Of a DNA stretch of 64,000 bases, positions 34,424-43,066 are shown piece after piece (within the stretch, counting starts at the first letter, position 1; the number at the start of each line of letters is the position of its first letter). The notes beneath the pieces are model-generated. The model did no database searches and was not told the origin of the DNA. It saw only the letters and a list, made by a program, of their open reading frames with translations. Both the position numbers and the translations under genes were made by a program. Source of the stretch: Rhodococcus opacus B4 (GTDB taxonomy: Bacteria; Actinomycetota; Actinomycetes; Mycobacteriales; Mycobacteriaceae). Location: assembly GCF_000010805.1 (NCBI RefSeq), contig NC_012522.1, positions 2,108,001 through 2,172,000 on the forward strand. The letters are read 5' to 3'.

Positions 34424-35859
34424 GGCGCCACCGCCGGAAGTGTCAGCGTCACCCGGAGCCCGTGTGGCCGCTCCGCGGCGACCGCGAGCGACCCACCGCC
34501 GCCCTCGACCAGTGCGGTCGCGATGGACAGCCCCAGCCCGGTGCCTTGCTGCGCCGCCCCGGACCCGCGGAAGAACCGCGAAGACAGTTTGCCGATCTCG
34601 TCCTCGTTCACCCCGACCCCGTCGTCGCTCACCCGGATCTCGATTCCCGCCGCCGACTTTCCGGTGTCGATCCGGACCGTCGCCCCTCGGCCGGCGTACG
34701 CGTGCGCGTTGCTCAGCAGGACGTCCAGGACCTGGGAGAGGTGACTGTCCCGGAAGTCGGCGACCAGCGGCTCCGCCGGGGGTCCGAGCACGATCCCCAT
34801 TGCCGACTCCCCGAAAGCTTCCGTCCAGGCATCGGCCCGGTCAGCCAGGACGGCGCCGACGTCGCACCCGACGTGCGCGGTCCCGTCGCCGGAGTCGGTG
34901 TCGGGCGATTCGGCGACGGCGAGCGCCAGCAGGCCGTCGAGGATTCCACCGAGCCGATCGACCTCCATGCCTGTCCGGCGGTAGGTTTCGGCGCCGGCCT
35001 CGGCGACGTGCGGTCCGAGGGAATCGAGCCGGATATGCAGGGCCGCGAGAGGGTTCCGTAATTGATGGGCGGTGTCAGCGATCAACTGACGCTGTGCCTG
35101 GCCCGACGCCTGGACGGCGCCCGACATGGTGTCGAACGCCTTCGCGAGTTCCTGCACCTCCGGCGGTCCGCTGTACCGGCCGGAGGGCCGCCCGGAGTTG
35201 CGTCCCGTCCGCGGGCGCGGGGACGGGACCGCCTCGGTGAGGGCGCCGACCCTGGCGGTGAGCGCGCCGAGCGGACGAACGGTCCACCGGGACAGCGCGA
35301 TCGCGACGGCCGTGACCGCCGCCAGCGCGCCGAGTGCCCCCGCGGCGATCACCAGCCACGACGTCCGGATCGACTCGCGCGCGGCGCGGGTGGACACGTC
35401 CAGGACGACGGCGCCGTCCACCTGCGCGCCGGTGCCGACGGGCACGGCCGACAGCACCCGGTCCGCCGACCACGGACTCAGCGAACCGCTGATCCCCTGC
35501 TTCTGGTTGCGCAGTCCCGCCGTGACGGCCGCGGCGACGTCGGAGTCGTCCGGCGTCAGTCCCGCCGCCGCGCGGACGTTGCCCCTGGCGTCGACGATGA
35601 GGACGCCCTCGCCGTACAACTCGTGGTAGCGGGCCACCTCCTCACGCAGCAACGTGGCGCTTCCGGGTGCCTGGGTCTGCCCGGCGAGTCCGGCGAAATG
35701 CGTCGCGTCCGCCTCCCTGCTCAGTCGCAGTGCCTGGGTTCGCCCGGCGCTGGTGGCCAGCGCCAGCGGGACCGCGAACGCCACCACCGCGACGGCCGCG
35801 AACACCAGCAGAACGGCGAGCACCCGGCGGCGCACGTCACGTACCCCAGCGGTAGCCAT
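34420..35859 (-). CDS. Sensor histidine kinase
   Basis: This 479-residue protein has membrane helices at about 13-35 and 166-189 with a 130-residue extracytoplasmic domain between. A HAMP-like stretch follows, with an Arg/Pro/Gly-rich insertion (about 211-232). The phospho-acceptor is His265 in IADTAHQLRNPLAAL. The ATPase domain has LSNAHAYAGRG (N box), DDGVGVNEDEI and GTGLGLSIA. It overlaps the response-regulator gene by 23 bases and the TAXI gene by 4. Layout and neighbours resemble TctE-type organic-acid sensors. Confidence 0.93.
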   Translation of the reverse strand: MATAGVRDVRRRVLAVLLVFAAVAVVAFAVPLALATSAGRTQALRLSREADATHFAGLAGQTQAPGSATLLREEVARYHELYGEGVLIVDARGNVRAAAGLTPDDSDVAAAVTAGLRNQKQGISGSLSPWSADRVLSAVPVGTGAQVDGAVVLDVSTRAARESIRTSWLVIAAGALGALAAVTAVAIALSRWTVRPLGALTARVGALTEAVPSPRPRTGRNSGRPSGRYSGPPEVQELAKAFDTMSGAVQASGQAQRQLIADTAHQLRNPLAALHIRLDSLGPHVAEAGAETYRRTGMEVDRLGGILDGLLALAVAESPDTDSGDGTAHVGCDVGAVLADRADAWTEAFGESAMGIVLGPPAEPLVADFRDSHLSQVLDVLLSNAHAYAGRGATVRIDTGKSAAGIEIRVSDDGVGVNEDEIGKLSSRFFRGSGAAQQGTGLGLSIATALVEGGGGSLAVAAERPHGLRVTLTLPAVAP

Positions 35860-36496
35860 ACCCGCGGATGGTCGAGATGAGCCCGGGGCGGCCCAGTTTC
35901 GCGCGCAGCCCCGTCATGTGCACGTCGAGGGTGCGGGAGATGGCCACGTACGCGTCGCCCCACACGGCGTCCATCAACTGCTGACGGCTCACGGCGGCGC
36001 CGGGACGGGTGACGAGCACCTCGAGAAGCTCGAACTCCTTGGCCGTCAACGTAACCGGCGCCCCACCGACCTCCACCTCGCGCGCCGCCAGATCGACCAC
36101 CACGTCACCCTCGGTGACCGTCTGCTCAGCCGAGGGTCCGGTCGCGCGCCTGCGCTGGGTCACGACGTCGAGCCGGGCCAGCAGTTCCGCGAGCCGCGCC
36201 GGTTTGACGAGGTAGTCGTCCGCGCCACCGCGCAGTCCCCGCACCACCGACCGTTCGTCGTCGCGGGCGGTGAGGATCACCACCGGAACGTCGCTGACGG
36301 CCCGCAGCTGCCGGAGCACCTGCAGGCCGTCCGCGTCGGGGAGACCGAGGTCGAGGATCACCGCGTCCATACCGCGATGGCCGAGAAGGAGATCGGAGCC
36401 GCGGCGCATGCGCACCGCCTCGTGGCCGTGGGTTCCCAGCGCCTCCACGAGTGCGTCGCCGACTCCGTCGTCGTCCTCGACCACCGCGATCTGCAC
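35837..36496 (-). CDS. OmpR/PhoB-family response regulator
   Basis: This 219-residue protein has a receiver domain with the phospho-accepting Asp49 (VILDLGLPDADGL), acidic pocket EDDD and Lys in DYLVKPARLAELLAR. A winged-helix DNA-binding domain follows with VTLTAKEFELLEVLVTRPGA and a C-terminal IRGYGYRWG. It pairs with the overlapping kinase and probably regulates the adjoining MFS transporter and the TAXI gene (TctD-like role, inference). Confidence 0.93.
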   Translation of the reverse strand: MQIAVVEDDDGVGDALVEALGTHGHEAVRMRRGSDLLLGHRGMDAVILDLGLPDADGLQVLRQLRAVSDVPVVILTARDDERSVVRGLRGGADDYLVKPARLAELLARLDVVTQRRRATGPSAEQTVTEGDVVVDLAAREVEVGGAPVTLTAKEFELLEVLVTRPGAAVSRQQLMDAVWGDAYVAISRTLDVHMTGLRAKLGRPGLISTIRGYGYRWGT

Positions 36497-36511
36497 GTCA
36501 CTTCCCTTCGA

Positions 36512-37873
36512 TCAGCTCCGCGAGTCGACCAGCTCGGCGTCGTCGTCCGGGGTGTCCTCCCGGCTGGTCGTCCGGTCGAGGGGCGAACCGTCCGAAGTCT
36601 CACGCATGAAGAAGTAGACGACGAGCGAGATGGCGATACACCCGGTCACGTAGTAGAAGAATAGCGATTCGTGGCCGGCCCGCTTCAGGGCGAGGGCGAC
36701 GGTCTCGACGGTTCCGCCGAAGATCGCCAGCGTGAGGGCGTACGGCAACCCGACGCCGAGCGCGCGGACCTTCGTCGGGAACAACTCGGTCTTCACGATC
36801 GCATTCACCGACGTGTACCCGGTGACGACGATCAGTCCCAGCATCATCAGCGCGAACGCGACCAGGGGGTTCGTCGTCTTCCCGAGCACCGTCATCAGCG
36901 GCACGGTCAGGATGGTTCCGCCCACACCGAAGAAGATGAGCAGCTTCCGGCGCCCGATGCGGTCGGACAGTGCGCCGCCGATCGGCTGCAGCACGATGAA
37001 CACCAGCAGGGCCGCGAAGTTGATCCACGCCACCGTGTCCTTGGAGATGCCGGAGGTGTTGATCATGTACTTCTGCATGTACGTGGTGTACGTGTAGAAC
37101 GCCACGCACCCACCCAGCGTCAGCGCGCACACCAGCAGGCACTCGCGCGGGTACTGCAGCAGCATCCGCAGCGAACCCTCCTTCGGCCCCGACGTGCCTG
37201 CGTCACGCTTCGCCTCCACCTCGTCGGTGAACGCCTCCGACTCGTCCATCGTGCGACGGAGCCACATCACCGCGACGGCACCGGCGGCGCCGATGACGAA
37301 CGGGATCCGCCAGCCCCACGACTGCATGGCCTCCGCAGGCAATGTCAGCTGCAGGACGATCTGCACACCCAGCGCGATCAGCTGACCGGCGACGAGCGTG
37401 ACGTACTGGAAGCTCGAGTAGAACCCGCGCCGCCCCGGCGACGCGACCTCGGCCAGGTAGGTGGCGCTGGTGGCGTACTCGCCGCCGACCGACAGTCCCT
37501 GCAGCATCCGGGCGATCACCAGGAGCACCGGAGCCGCGAGCCCGATGCTCGCGTAGGACGGCGTGACGGCGATGACGAGCGAACCCGCCGCCATCACGGT
37601 CACCGACAGGGTGAGCGCCGAGCGACGGCCGCGGCGGTCGGCGTACCGGCCCATGATCCAGCCGCCGATCGGCCGCATGAGGAAGCCGACCGCGAAAACA
37701 GCTGCCGTGGACAGCAACTGCGCGGTCGTGTCGCCCTCGGGGAAGAACTCCTTCGCGAAATACACGCTGAACGCCGCGTAGACGTACCAGTCGTACCATT
37801 CGATCAGGTTACCGACCGAACCCTTCAACACATTGCCGATGACTCGGCGTTCACCCGTCGATGTGGTGCTCAC
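36512..37873 (-). CDS. MHS-family MFS transporter (alpha-ketoglutarate/dicarboxylate permease-like)
   Basis: This 453-residue protein has 12 membrane helices and opens with GSVGNLIEWYDWYVYAAFSV, the metabolite:H+ symporter signature. PIGGWIMGRYADRRGRR forms loop 2-3, with LQGLSVGGEYATSATYLAE in helix 4. KgtP, ShiA and ProP belong here; the combination with a two-component system and a TAXI protein favours an organic acid. It is first of a four-gene run, 15 bases before the response regulator. Upstream lies a palindromic element that separates it from the glutaryl-CoA genes. Confidence 0.9.
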   Translation of the reverse strand: MSTTSTGERRVIGNVLKGSVGNLIEWYDWYVYAAFSVYFAKEFFPEGDTTAQLLSTAAVFAVGFLMRPIGGWIMGRYADRRGRRSALTLSVTVMAAGSLVIAVTPSYASIGLAAPVLLVIARMLQGLSVGGEYATSATYLAEVASPGRRGFYSSFQYVTLVAGQLIALGVQIVLQLTLPAEAMQSWGWRIPFVIGAAGAVAVMWLRRTMDESEAFTDEVEAKRDAGTSGPKEGSLRMLLQYPRECLLVCALTLGGCVAFYTYTTYMQKYMINTSGISKDTVAWINFAALLVFIVLQPIGGALSDRIGRRKLLIFFGVGGTILTVPLMTVLGKTTNPLVAFALMMLGLIVVTGYTSVNAIVKTELFPTKVRALGVGLPYALTLAIFGGTVETVALALKRAGHESLFFYYVTGCIAISLVVYFFMRETSDGSPLDRTTSREDTPDDDAELVDSRS

Positions 37874-37984
37874 GCGGGACTCCTCTCGATGCCCTGGATC
37901 TCTGCGTTCACACCACAGTGGGTCACGTCACATCGCTACGGAAGGGGTCCGGCGGCTTCCTAACACTCCCTTAGGAAAGAGCCC

Positions 37985-38028
37985 CCGTGAGTACTTATCA
38001 ACCGCGGGACGTTAACAAGCACTCACGG
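37985..38028. repeat. GTGAGTACTT palindrome, copy 1 (terminator-like)
   Basis: Left arm 37985-38002 (CCGTGAGTACTTATCAAC) pairs with 38011-38028 at 15 of 18 positions, with an 8-base loop. The stop codon of the minus-strand CoA-transferase (38012-38014) lies inside the right arm, so the gene's last codons come from the repeat. Copies 2 and 3 lie at 44628 and 54354. Confidence 0.88.
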
Positions 38029-39145
38029 CTGGGGTGTCCTCGCCGAGCCGCGGCGGGGCGCTGCGATAGCTCGCCGGGGTGGCGCTGAGCCGGATCGGGT
38101 TCGCCACCTGACGCACCGGCCGGTCCCGGCGCGGGTCGTCGATCTCGACCACCGGAGTCAGCCCGAGCCGCTCCGCCAGCGCCACCGCGTCGGCGATGTC
38201 GTTGAGTGGCCCGCACGGGACACCTTGCGCGGTCAGCTTGTCGAACCACGCGTCCGCGGAGTCCGCGGACAGCGCGTCGGTGATGTCCCGGACCAGTTGC
38301 TCGCGGTGCGCCACCCGTTGCGTGTTGGTCGCGTACCGCTCGTCGTCGGCGAGGTCCGGAACACCGAGAACCTGGACGAGAGAAGCGAACTGACGGTTGT
38401 TGCCGACCGCCAGCACCAGCGGACGATCGCCCGTCTCGAACACTTCGTACGGAGCGATGCTGGGGTGCCGGTTGCCCATCGCCTGCGGGACGACACCGGC
38501 GCCCACATACCCCGACGTCTGGTTCGCGAGAGCGGACAGCAGCGACGACAGCAGGTTCACCTCGACCCGCTGCCCCTCCCCGCTCCGGTCCCGGTGGCGG
38601 AGGGCCGCCAGGATCCCGACCGCGGCGTGCAGTCCGGTGATGACGTCGACGACGGCCACCCCGACCTTCGTCGGAACACCGGGTGCGGGTCCGGTGATGC
38701 TCATCAACCCGCCGACAGCCTGGATCAGGAGGTCGTAACCGGGCAGGTCGTTCTGGCCGCCGAACCCCGTCACGGAGCAGTAGACGACGTCGGGATTGAT
38801 CTCCCGCACGGCGTCGTAGCCGAGCCCGAGCCGGTCCATCGTGCCGGGCAGGAAGTTCTCCACCACCACGTCCGCCCGGGCGGCGAGTTCCCGCGCCTGT
38901 TCCAGGTCGGCGGGGTCGCGCAGGTCCCAGGCGAAGGACCGCTTGTTGCGGTTGACGGACTGGAAGTAGGTGGACTCGTCGCCCACCCACGGCGGCCCCC
39001 ACTGCCTCGTGTCGTCGCCGACGCCGGCGCGTTCGATCTTCACGACCTCCGCGCCGAGATCGGCGAGCAGCATCGTGGCATACGGCCCGGCGAGCACCCG
39101 TCCGAAATCGGCGATCAGCAGGCCGTCCAGGGATGCACTGCTCAC
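38012..39145 (-). CDS. CaiB/BaiF CoA-transferase, probable glutarate CoA-transferase (SUGCT-like)
   Basis: This 377-residue type III CoA-transferase has DGLLIADFGRVLAGPYATML, DLGAEVVKIERAG, KRSFAWDLRDP and the catalytic Asp region VENFLPGTMDRLGLGYD. It begins at GTG 39145, overlapping the glutaryl-CoA dehydrogenase stop by four bases, the same pairing as GCDH with SUGCT in glutarate metabolism. It would transfer CoA from succinyl-CoA to glutarate. Its C-terminal VSAC and stop are encoded within a palindromic repeat. The substrate is inferred from the partner enzyme. Confidence 0.87.
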   Translation of the reverse strand: MSSASLDGLLIADFGRVLAGPYATMLLADLGAEVVKIERAGVGDDTRQWGPPWVGDESTYFQSVNRNKRSFAWDLRDPADLEQARELAARADVVVENFLPGTMDRLGLGYDAVREINPDVVYCSVTGFGGQNDLPGYDLLIQAVGGLMSITGPAPGVPTKVGVAVVDVITGLHAAVGILAALRHRDRSGEGQRVEVNLLSSLLSALANQTSGYVGAGVVPQAMGNRHPSIAPYEVFETGDRPLVLAVGNNRQFASLVQVLGVPDLADDERYATNTQRVAHREQLVRDITDALSADSADAWFDKLTAQGVPCGPLNDIADAVALAERLGLTPVVEIDDPRRDRPVRQVANPIRLSATPASYRSAPPRLGEDTPAVSAC

Positions 39146-40314
39146 CGGAACGCTGCCTCGCCCGTCAGTGCCTTGCCGATCACCAGCTGGTGCACCTCGG
39201 ACGTGCCCTCGTAGGTGAGCACCGACTCGAGGTTGTTGGCGTGCCGGATCACGGGGTATTCCAGCGTGATTCCGTTGGCGCCGAGAATGGTGCGGCATTC
39301 GCGGGCGATCGCGATGGCCTCCCGGACGTTGTTCAGCTTGCCCGTGCTGACCTGCTCGGAGCGTGCCTCGCCGCGGTCCTTGAGCCGTCCGAGGTGGTAC
39401 GCGAGCAGGTGACCCTTGCCGACCTCGAGCGCCATGTCGGCGATCTTGACCTGGGTGATCTGGTACGCGGCGAGCGACTTGTCGAACACCTGACGGTCCT
39501 GCGCGTAGGAGATGGCGGACTCGAGGCAGTCGCGGGCGGCGCCCATCGCGCCGAAGATGATGCCGAACCGGGCCTCGTTGAGGCAGCCCAGCGGTCCGGA
39601 CAGCCCCTTGGCCTCCGGCAGCATCGCGGATTCGGGCAGTCGGACGTCCTCGAGCACGAGTTCGGAGGTGACGGACGCCCGCAGCGACATCTTGTGCTTG
39701 ATCTCGGGTGCCGAGAAACCGGGGGTGTCGGTGGGGACGACGAATCCGCGGATGCCGTCGTCGGTGCGTGCCCACACGACCGCGACGTCGGCGACGGAAC
39801 CGTTGGTGATCCACATCTTGGTGCCGTTGAGGATCCAGTCGTCACCGTCCCGCTTGGCGTTGGTGCGCATGCCGGCGGGGTTGGAGCCGAAGTCGGGCTC
39901 GGTGAGACCGAAGCAGCCGATCGCCTTGCCCGCGGCCATGCGGGGCAGCCATTCCTGCTTCTGGTCCTCGCTGCCGTAGTGGTGGATCGCGTACATGGCG
40001 AGGGAACCCTGCACGGACACGAGGCTGCGGATTCCGGAGTCGACGGCCTCGAGTTCCAGGCAGGCCAGGCCGTACGCGGTGGCGCTCATGCCGGCGCAGC
40101 CGTATCCCTCGAGGTGCATGCCGAGCACGCCGAGTTCGCCCAGACCTTCCGCCAGCTCGCGCACGGGCAGCGCCGCCGCCTCGAACCATTCGCCGATGTG
40201 GGGCCGGATCTTCTCGTCCGCGAAGCGGCGCACGGTGTCGCGGATCGCGATCTCCTCGGTGTCGAGCAACGAGTCGAGGGCGAACAGCTGGGACAGGGTC
40301 TGCGAGTCGGACAT
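39142..40314 (-). CDS. gcdH: Glutaryl-CoA dehydrogenase
   Basis: This 390-residue acyl-CoA dehydrogenase closely follows GCDH: GYGCAGMSATAYGLACLELE, VDSGIRSLVSVQGSLAMY, CFGLTEPDFGSNPAGM, KMSLRASVTSELVLEDVRLP, CLNEARFGIIFGAMGA and the catalytic Glu in TYEGTSEVHQLVIGKALTG. It oxidises and decarboxylates glutaryl-CoA to crotonyl-CoA (lysine, tryptophan and glutarate catabolism). It diverges from a LacI-type regulator whose likely operator lies upstream. Confidence 0.93.
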   Translation of the reverse strand: MSDSQTLSQLFALDSLLDTEEIAIRDTVRRFADEKIRPHIGEWFEAAALPVRELAEGLGELGVLGMHLEGYGCAGMSATAYGLACLELEAVDSGIRSLVSVQGSLAMYAIHHYGSEDQKQEWLPRMAAGKAIGCFGLTEPDFGSNPAGMRTNAKRDGDDWILNGTKMWITNGSVADVAVVWARTDDGIRGFVVPTDTPGFSAPEIKHKMSLRASVTSELVLEDVRLPESAMLPEAKGLSGPLGCLNEARFGIIFGAMGAARDCLESAISYAQDRQVFDKSLAAYQITQVKIADMALEVGKGHLLAYHLGRLKDRGEARSEQVSTGKLNNVREAIAIARECRTILGANGITLEYPVIRHANNLESVLTYEGTSEVHQLVIGKALTGEAAFR

Positions 40315-40344
40315 TGTTCCTCCGCGGGGCCGGTGGGGCTGGTG

Positions 40345-40370
40345 TGCAAACGTTCGCGAGAACGATTGCA
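40345..40370. promoter_or_regulatory. LacI-type operator between gcdH and its regulator
   Basis: TGCAAACGTTC (40345-40355) and GAACGATTGCA (40360-40370) are inverted repeats matching at 10 of 11 positions around the centre GCGA. The site lies 31 bases from the gcdH start in the divergent gap. A further CGAACGATT follows at 40371-40379. Confidence 0.8.
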
Positions 40371-40462
40371 CGAACGATTTCGTCACGTAGACTAGGGCGC
40401 GTTCCGGCGGGCGTCAACCACGAGGCCCGCCGAGCCCCCATCCCCGAGCACGAGGATTGCCC

Positions 40463-41497
40463 GTGAACCTGCCGGACCGCCCGACCCGCACCTCCGGGCG
40501 TCCGCCGACCCTCCGCGAGATCGCCGAACGCGCCGGTGTCCACGTGTCGACGGCGTCCCGGGTGCTCCGGCAACCCGAACCCGCCGACGGCTGGTCCGAG
40601 GCCGCACTGCGGGTGCGCGAGGTGGCGGTGGAACTCGGCTACCAGCCCAACCTGTGGGCCGCGAGCCTGCGGACCCGCAAGACCACCACCCTCGGCGTCG
40701 TCATGCCGCGACTCACCGACGGAGTGGTCGCGACCATGTTCCAGGGCATCGAGGAGACGGCCACGCAGGCCGGCTACTCGGTGCTGCTGTCGAGCCCACC
40801 CGACGACCTCGACGCCCAGCGCCGCGCCATCGAGTTCCTCGTCAGCAGGCAAGTGGACGGCCTCCTGCTCAGCAGCCTGCACAGCCCCGGCCGCGAATTC
40901 GTCGACTCGCTGTCGGTGGGCGCGCTGCCGATGCTGCAACTCAACCGGCACGCCGACGTCGGTCTGCCGTTCGTCTCCGGCGACGACCACCGGGGCGGCT
41001 ACCTCGCCGGACGCCATCTCCTCGACCGCGGGTTCACCGAGATCGCCGTCATCGCCGGCCCCGACCATGCGAGCACCTCCCGGGACCGGCTCGCCGGATT
41101 CCGGGACGCGCTGGCCGAGAACGGCATCGATCTGCGGCCCGATCGCGTCGTCCGCTCCGACTTCGACGTGTCCGGCGGCGTCGCCGCGGCCACCGTGCTC
41201 CTGGAATCGGATTCGCGCCCCGAGGCGATCTTCACCGTCAGCGACACCATCGCGATCGGCGTCCTCGGCGTCGCCCGGGACCTCCGGCTTCGGATCCCCG
41301 AAGACCTCGCACTGGTCGGGTACAACGACATTCCCGTGGTCGCCCAGCTGCCGGTGCCGCTGACCACGGTCCGGTCACCCGCCCGCCTGATCGGCGCGAC
41401 GGGTGTGCGTCATCTCCTGTCGCTCATCGCGGGCAACGACGTCGAATCGGTGAAGCTCCCGGTCGAACTGGTGGAGCGGGCGTCGACCGGGAGGTAG
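40463..41497 (+). CDS. LacI-family transcriptional regulator of the glutarate operon
   Basis: This protein of about 344 residues has the LacI headpiece PTLREIAERAGVHVSTASRVLR followed by the hinge-region AASLRTRKTTTLGVVMPRL. A periplasmic-binding-like effector domain follows (VDGLLLSS, GHRHLLDRGF-type GRHLLDRGFTEIAVIAGP, ALVGYNDIPVV). The GTG at 40463 has GAGGA upstream; a TTG two codons earlier is possible. LacI members often sense sugars, but divergence from gcdH points to glutarate or glutaryl-CoA (inference). It converges directly on the acyl-CoA ligase gene with no gap. Confidence 0.9.
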   Translation: MNLPDRPTRTSGRPPTLREIAERAGVHVSTASRVLRQPEPADGWSEAALRVREVAVELGYQPNLWAASLRTRKTTTLGVVMPRLTDGVVATMFQGIEETATQAGYSVLLSSPPDDLDAQRRAIEFLVSRQVDGLLLSSLHSPGREFVDSLSVGALPMLQLNRHADVGLPFVSGDDHRGGYLAGRHLLDRGFTEIAVIAGPDHASTSRDRLAGFRDALAENGIDLRPDRVVRSDFDVSGGVAAATVLLESDSRPEAIFTVSDTIAIGVLGVARDLRLRIPEDLALVGYNDIPVVAQLPVPLTTVRSPARLIGATGVRHLLSLIAGNDVESVKLPVELVERASTGR

Positions 41498-43021
41498 TCA
41501 GAGCTTTTCCCGCAGTTCGCGTTTGAGCAGCTTACCGCTCTGGTTGCGGGGCAGTTCGTCCACGAACACCACCTGCTTGGGCACCTTGAACGGCGCGATG
41601 CGTTCCTTGACGTGGGCGATCAACCCGTCCGGGGTCACACCGGACGCGCTCTCCCGCAGCACCACCACCGCGGTGATCGCCTCGATCCACTTCTCGTCCG
41701 GGGTCCCGATGACGGCCACCTCGGCCACGTCCGGGTGCGTGTAGACGGCGTCCTCGACCTCCCGCGACGCCACGAGGATGCCGCCGGTGTTGATGACGTC
41801 CTTGATGCGGTCGACGACGGTGATGTACCCCTCGGGGTCCCGCGTCACCAGATCGCCCGAGTGGAACCAGCCGTCGCGGAACGCCTCCGCGGTGGCGTCG
41901 GGGTTGTCCCAGTACCCCAGGCACAGTTGGGGCGACCGGTAGAGCACCTCGCCCGGCGTGCCGTCCGGAACGTCGTTACCGTCCGGATCCACCACCCGCG
42001 TCTCGACGAAGAACACGGCCTTCCCGCACGACGACGGCCGCTCCTCGTGTTCCTCCGGTTGCAGCACCGTGGCGAGCGGACCGATCTCGGACTGCCCGAA
42101 GCAGTTGTAGAAGCCCAGGTCGGGGTAGCGTTCGCGGAGCCGATTCAGCACCGTCACCGGCATGATCGACGCGCCGTACTGCGCCTTCGTCAACGACGAC
42201 AGGTCGCGGGTCTCGAGATCCGGATGTCCGGCGAGCGGCACCCACACCGTCGGTGCCAGGAACAGCGAGCCGATGCGATCGGCTTCGATGCGCCGCAGGA
42301 TCTCCGGGATGTCCGGGGTCTGCATCAGATGCACCGAGGCGCCCACGGACAGGTACGGCAGCATGAACACGTGCATGCCCGCCGAGTGGTACAGCGGCAT
42401 GCAGATCAGCGGATTGTCGCGCTCGTTCAGGGCGAGCGCGATCACGGAGGACACGTACTCGTGCACGAGGCCGCCGTGAGTCATCATGGCGCCCTTCGGC
42501 TTCGACGTCGTCCCCGACGTGTACAGCAACTGGGCCAGGTCGGTGGACGCGACCGGCACGGCGAGCGCGGGAACGTCGCCGGAGCCGGCGTGGGCGAGCA
42601 GCGAGTCTTCGACGTCGCGCAGGGGCACCACATGACGCAGGTCGAGCGCGTCCCGGACCGAATCGAGGGTGTCTCCCAGCGCCGGATCGACCAGCACGGC
42701 GACGCTCCCGGACTGCGACACCAGGTAGGTCAGCTCTTCGCCCTTGAGAGCGTAGTTGACGGGGACGTGCACGAGACCCGCACGCGCGCAGGCCAGGAAC
42801 CCGATCGCGTACGCGTCCGAGTTGGTGCCGTACGCGGCGACGCGCTCACCGGCCGACAGTCCCAGCGACTGCAGGTAGGCGGCGGCGCGGCTGACCGCGT
42901 CGTCGAGTTCCCGGTACGTCCACGTGCGGTCCTCGAACGTCAGCGCCCTGCGGTCGGGGAACTTGGCGGCCGAGCGCCGCAGCACTCCGTCGACGGTATC
43001 GGTGCGCGCATCCAGACTCAT
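41498..43021 (-). CDS. AMP-binding acyl-CoA ligase (FadD-type)
   Basis: This 507-residue enzyme has LLYTSGTTSKPKGAMMTHGG (P-loop), YNCFGQSEIGPLATVL, hinge VVDRIKDVINTGGILVASRE and catalytic Lys in NQSGKLLKRELREKL. It makes an acyl-CoA from an unknown carboxylic acid. It follows the barrel-protein gene at 43675-43067 by 45 bases on the same strand. Confidence 0.9.
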   Translation of the reverse strand: MSLDARTDTVDGVLRRSAAKFPDRRALTFEDRTWTYRELDDAVSRAAAYLQSLGLSAGERVAAYGTNSDAYAIGFLACARAGLVHVPVNYALKGEELTYLVSQSGSVAVLVDPALGDTLDSVRDALDLRHVVPLRDVEDSLLAHAGSGDVPALAVPVASTDLAQLLYTSGTTSKPKGAMMTHGGLVHEYVSSVIALALNERDNPLICMPLYHSAGMHVFMLPYLSVGASVHLMQTPDIPEILRRIEADRIGSLFLAPTVWVPLAGHPDLETRDLSSLTKAQYGASIMPVTVLNRLRERYPDLGFYNCFGQSEIGPLATVLQPEEHEERPSSCGKAVFFVETRVVDPDGNDVPDGTPGEVLYRSPQLCLGYWDNPDATAEAFRDGWFHSGDLVTRDPEGYITVVDRIKDVINTGGILVASREVEDAVYTHPDVAEVAVIGTPDEKWIEAITAVVVLRESASGVTPDGLIAHVKERIAPFKVPKQVVFVDELPRNQSGKLLKRELREKL

Positions 43022-43066
43022 GCACGAAGGTTATAGGACGTCCAACTACCCCGCCAGAGGTTCGGG

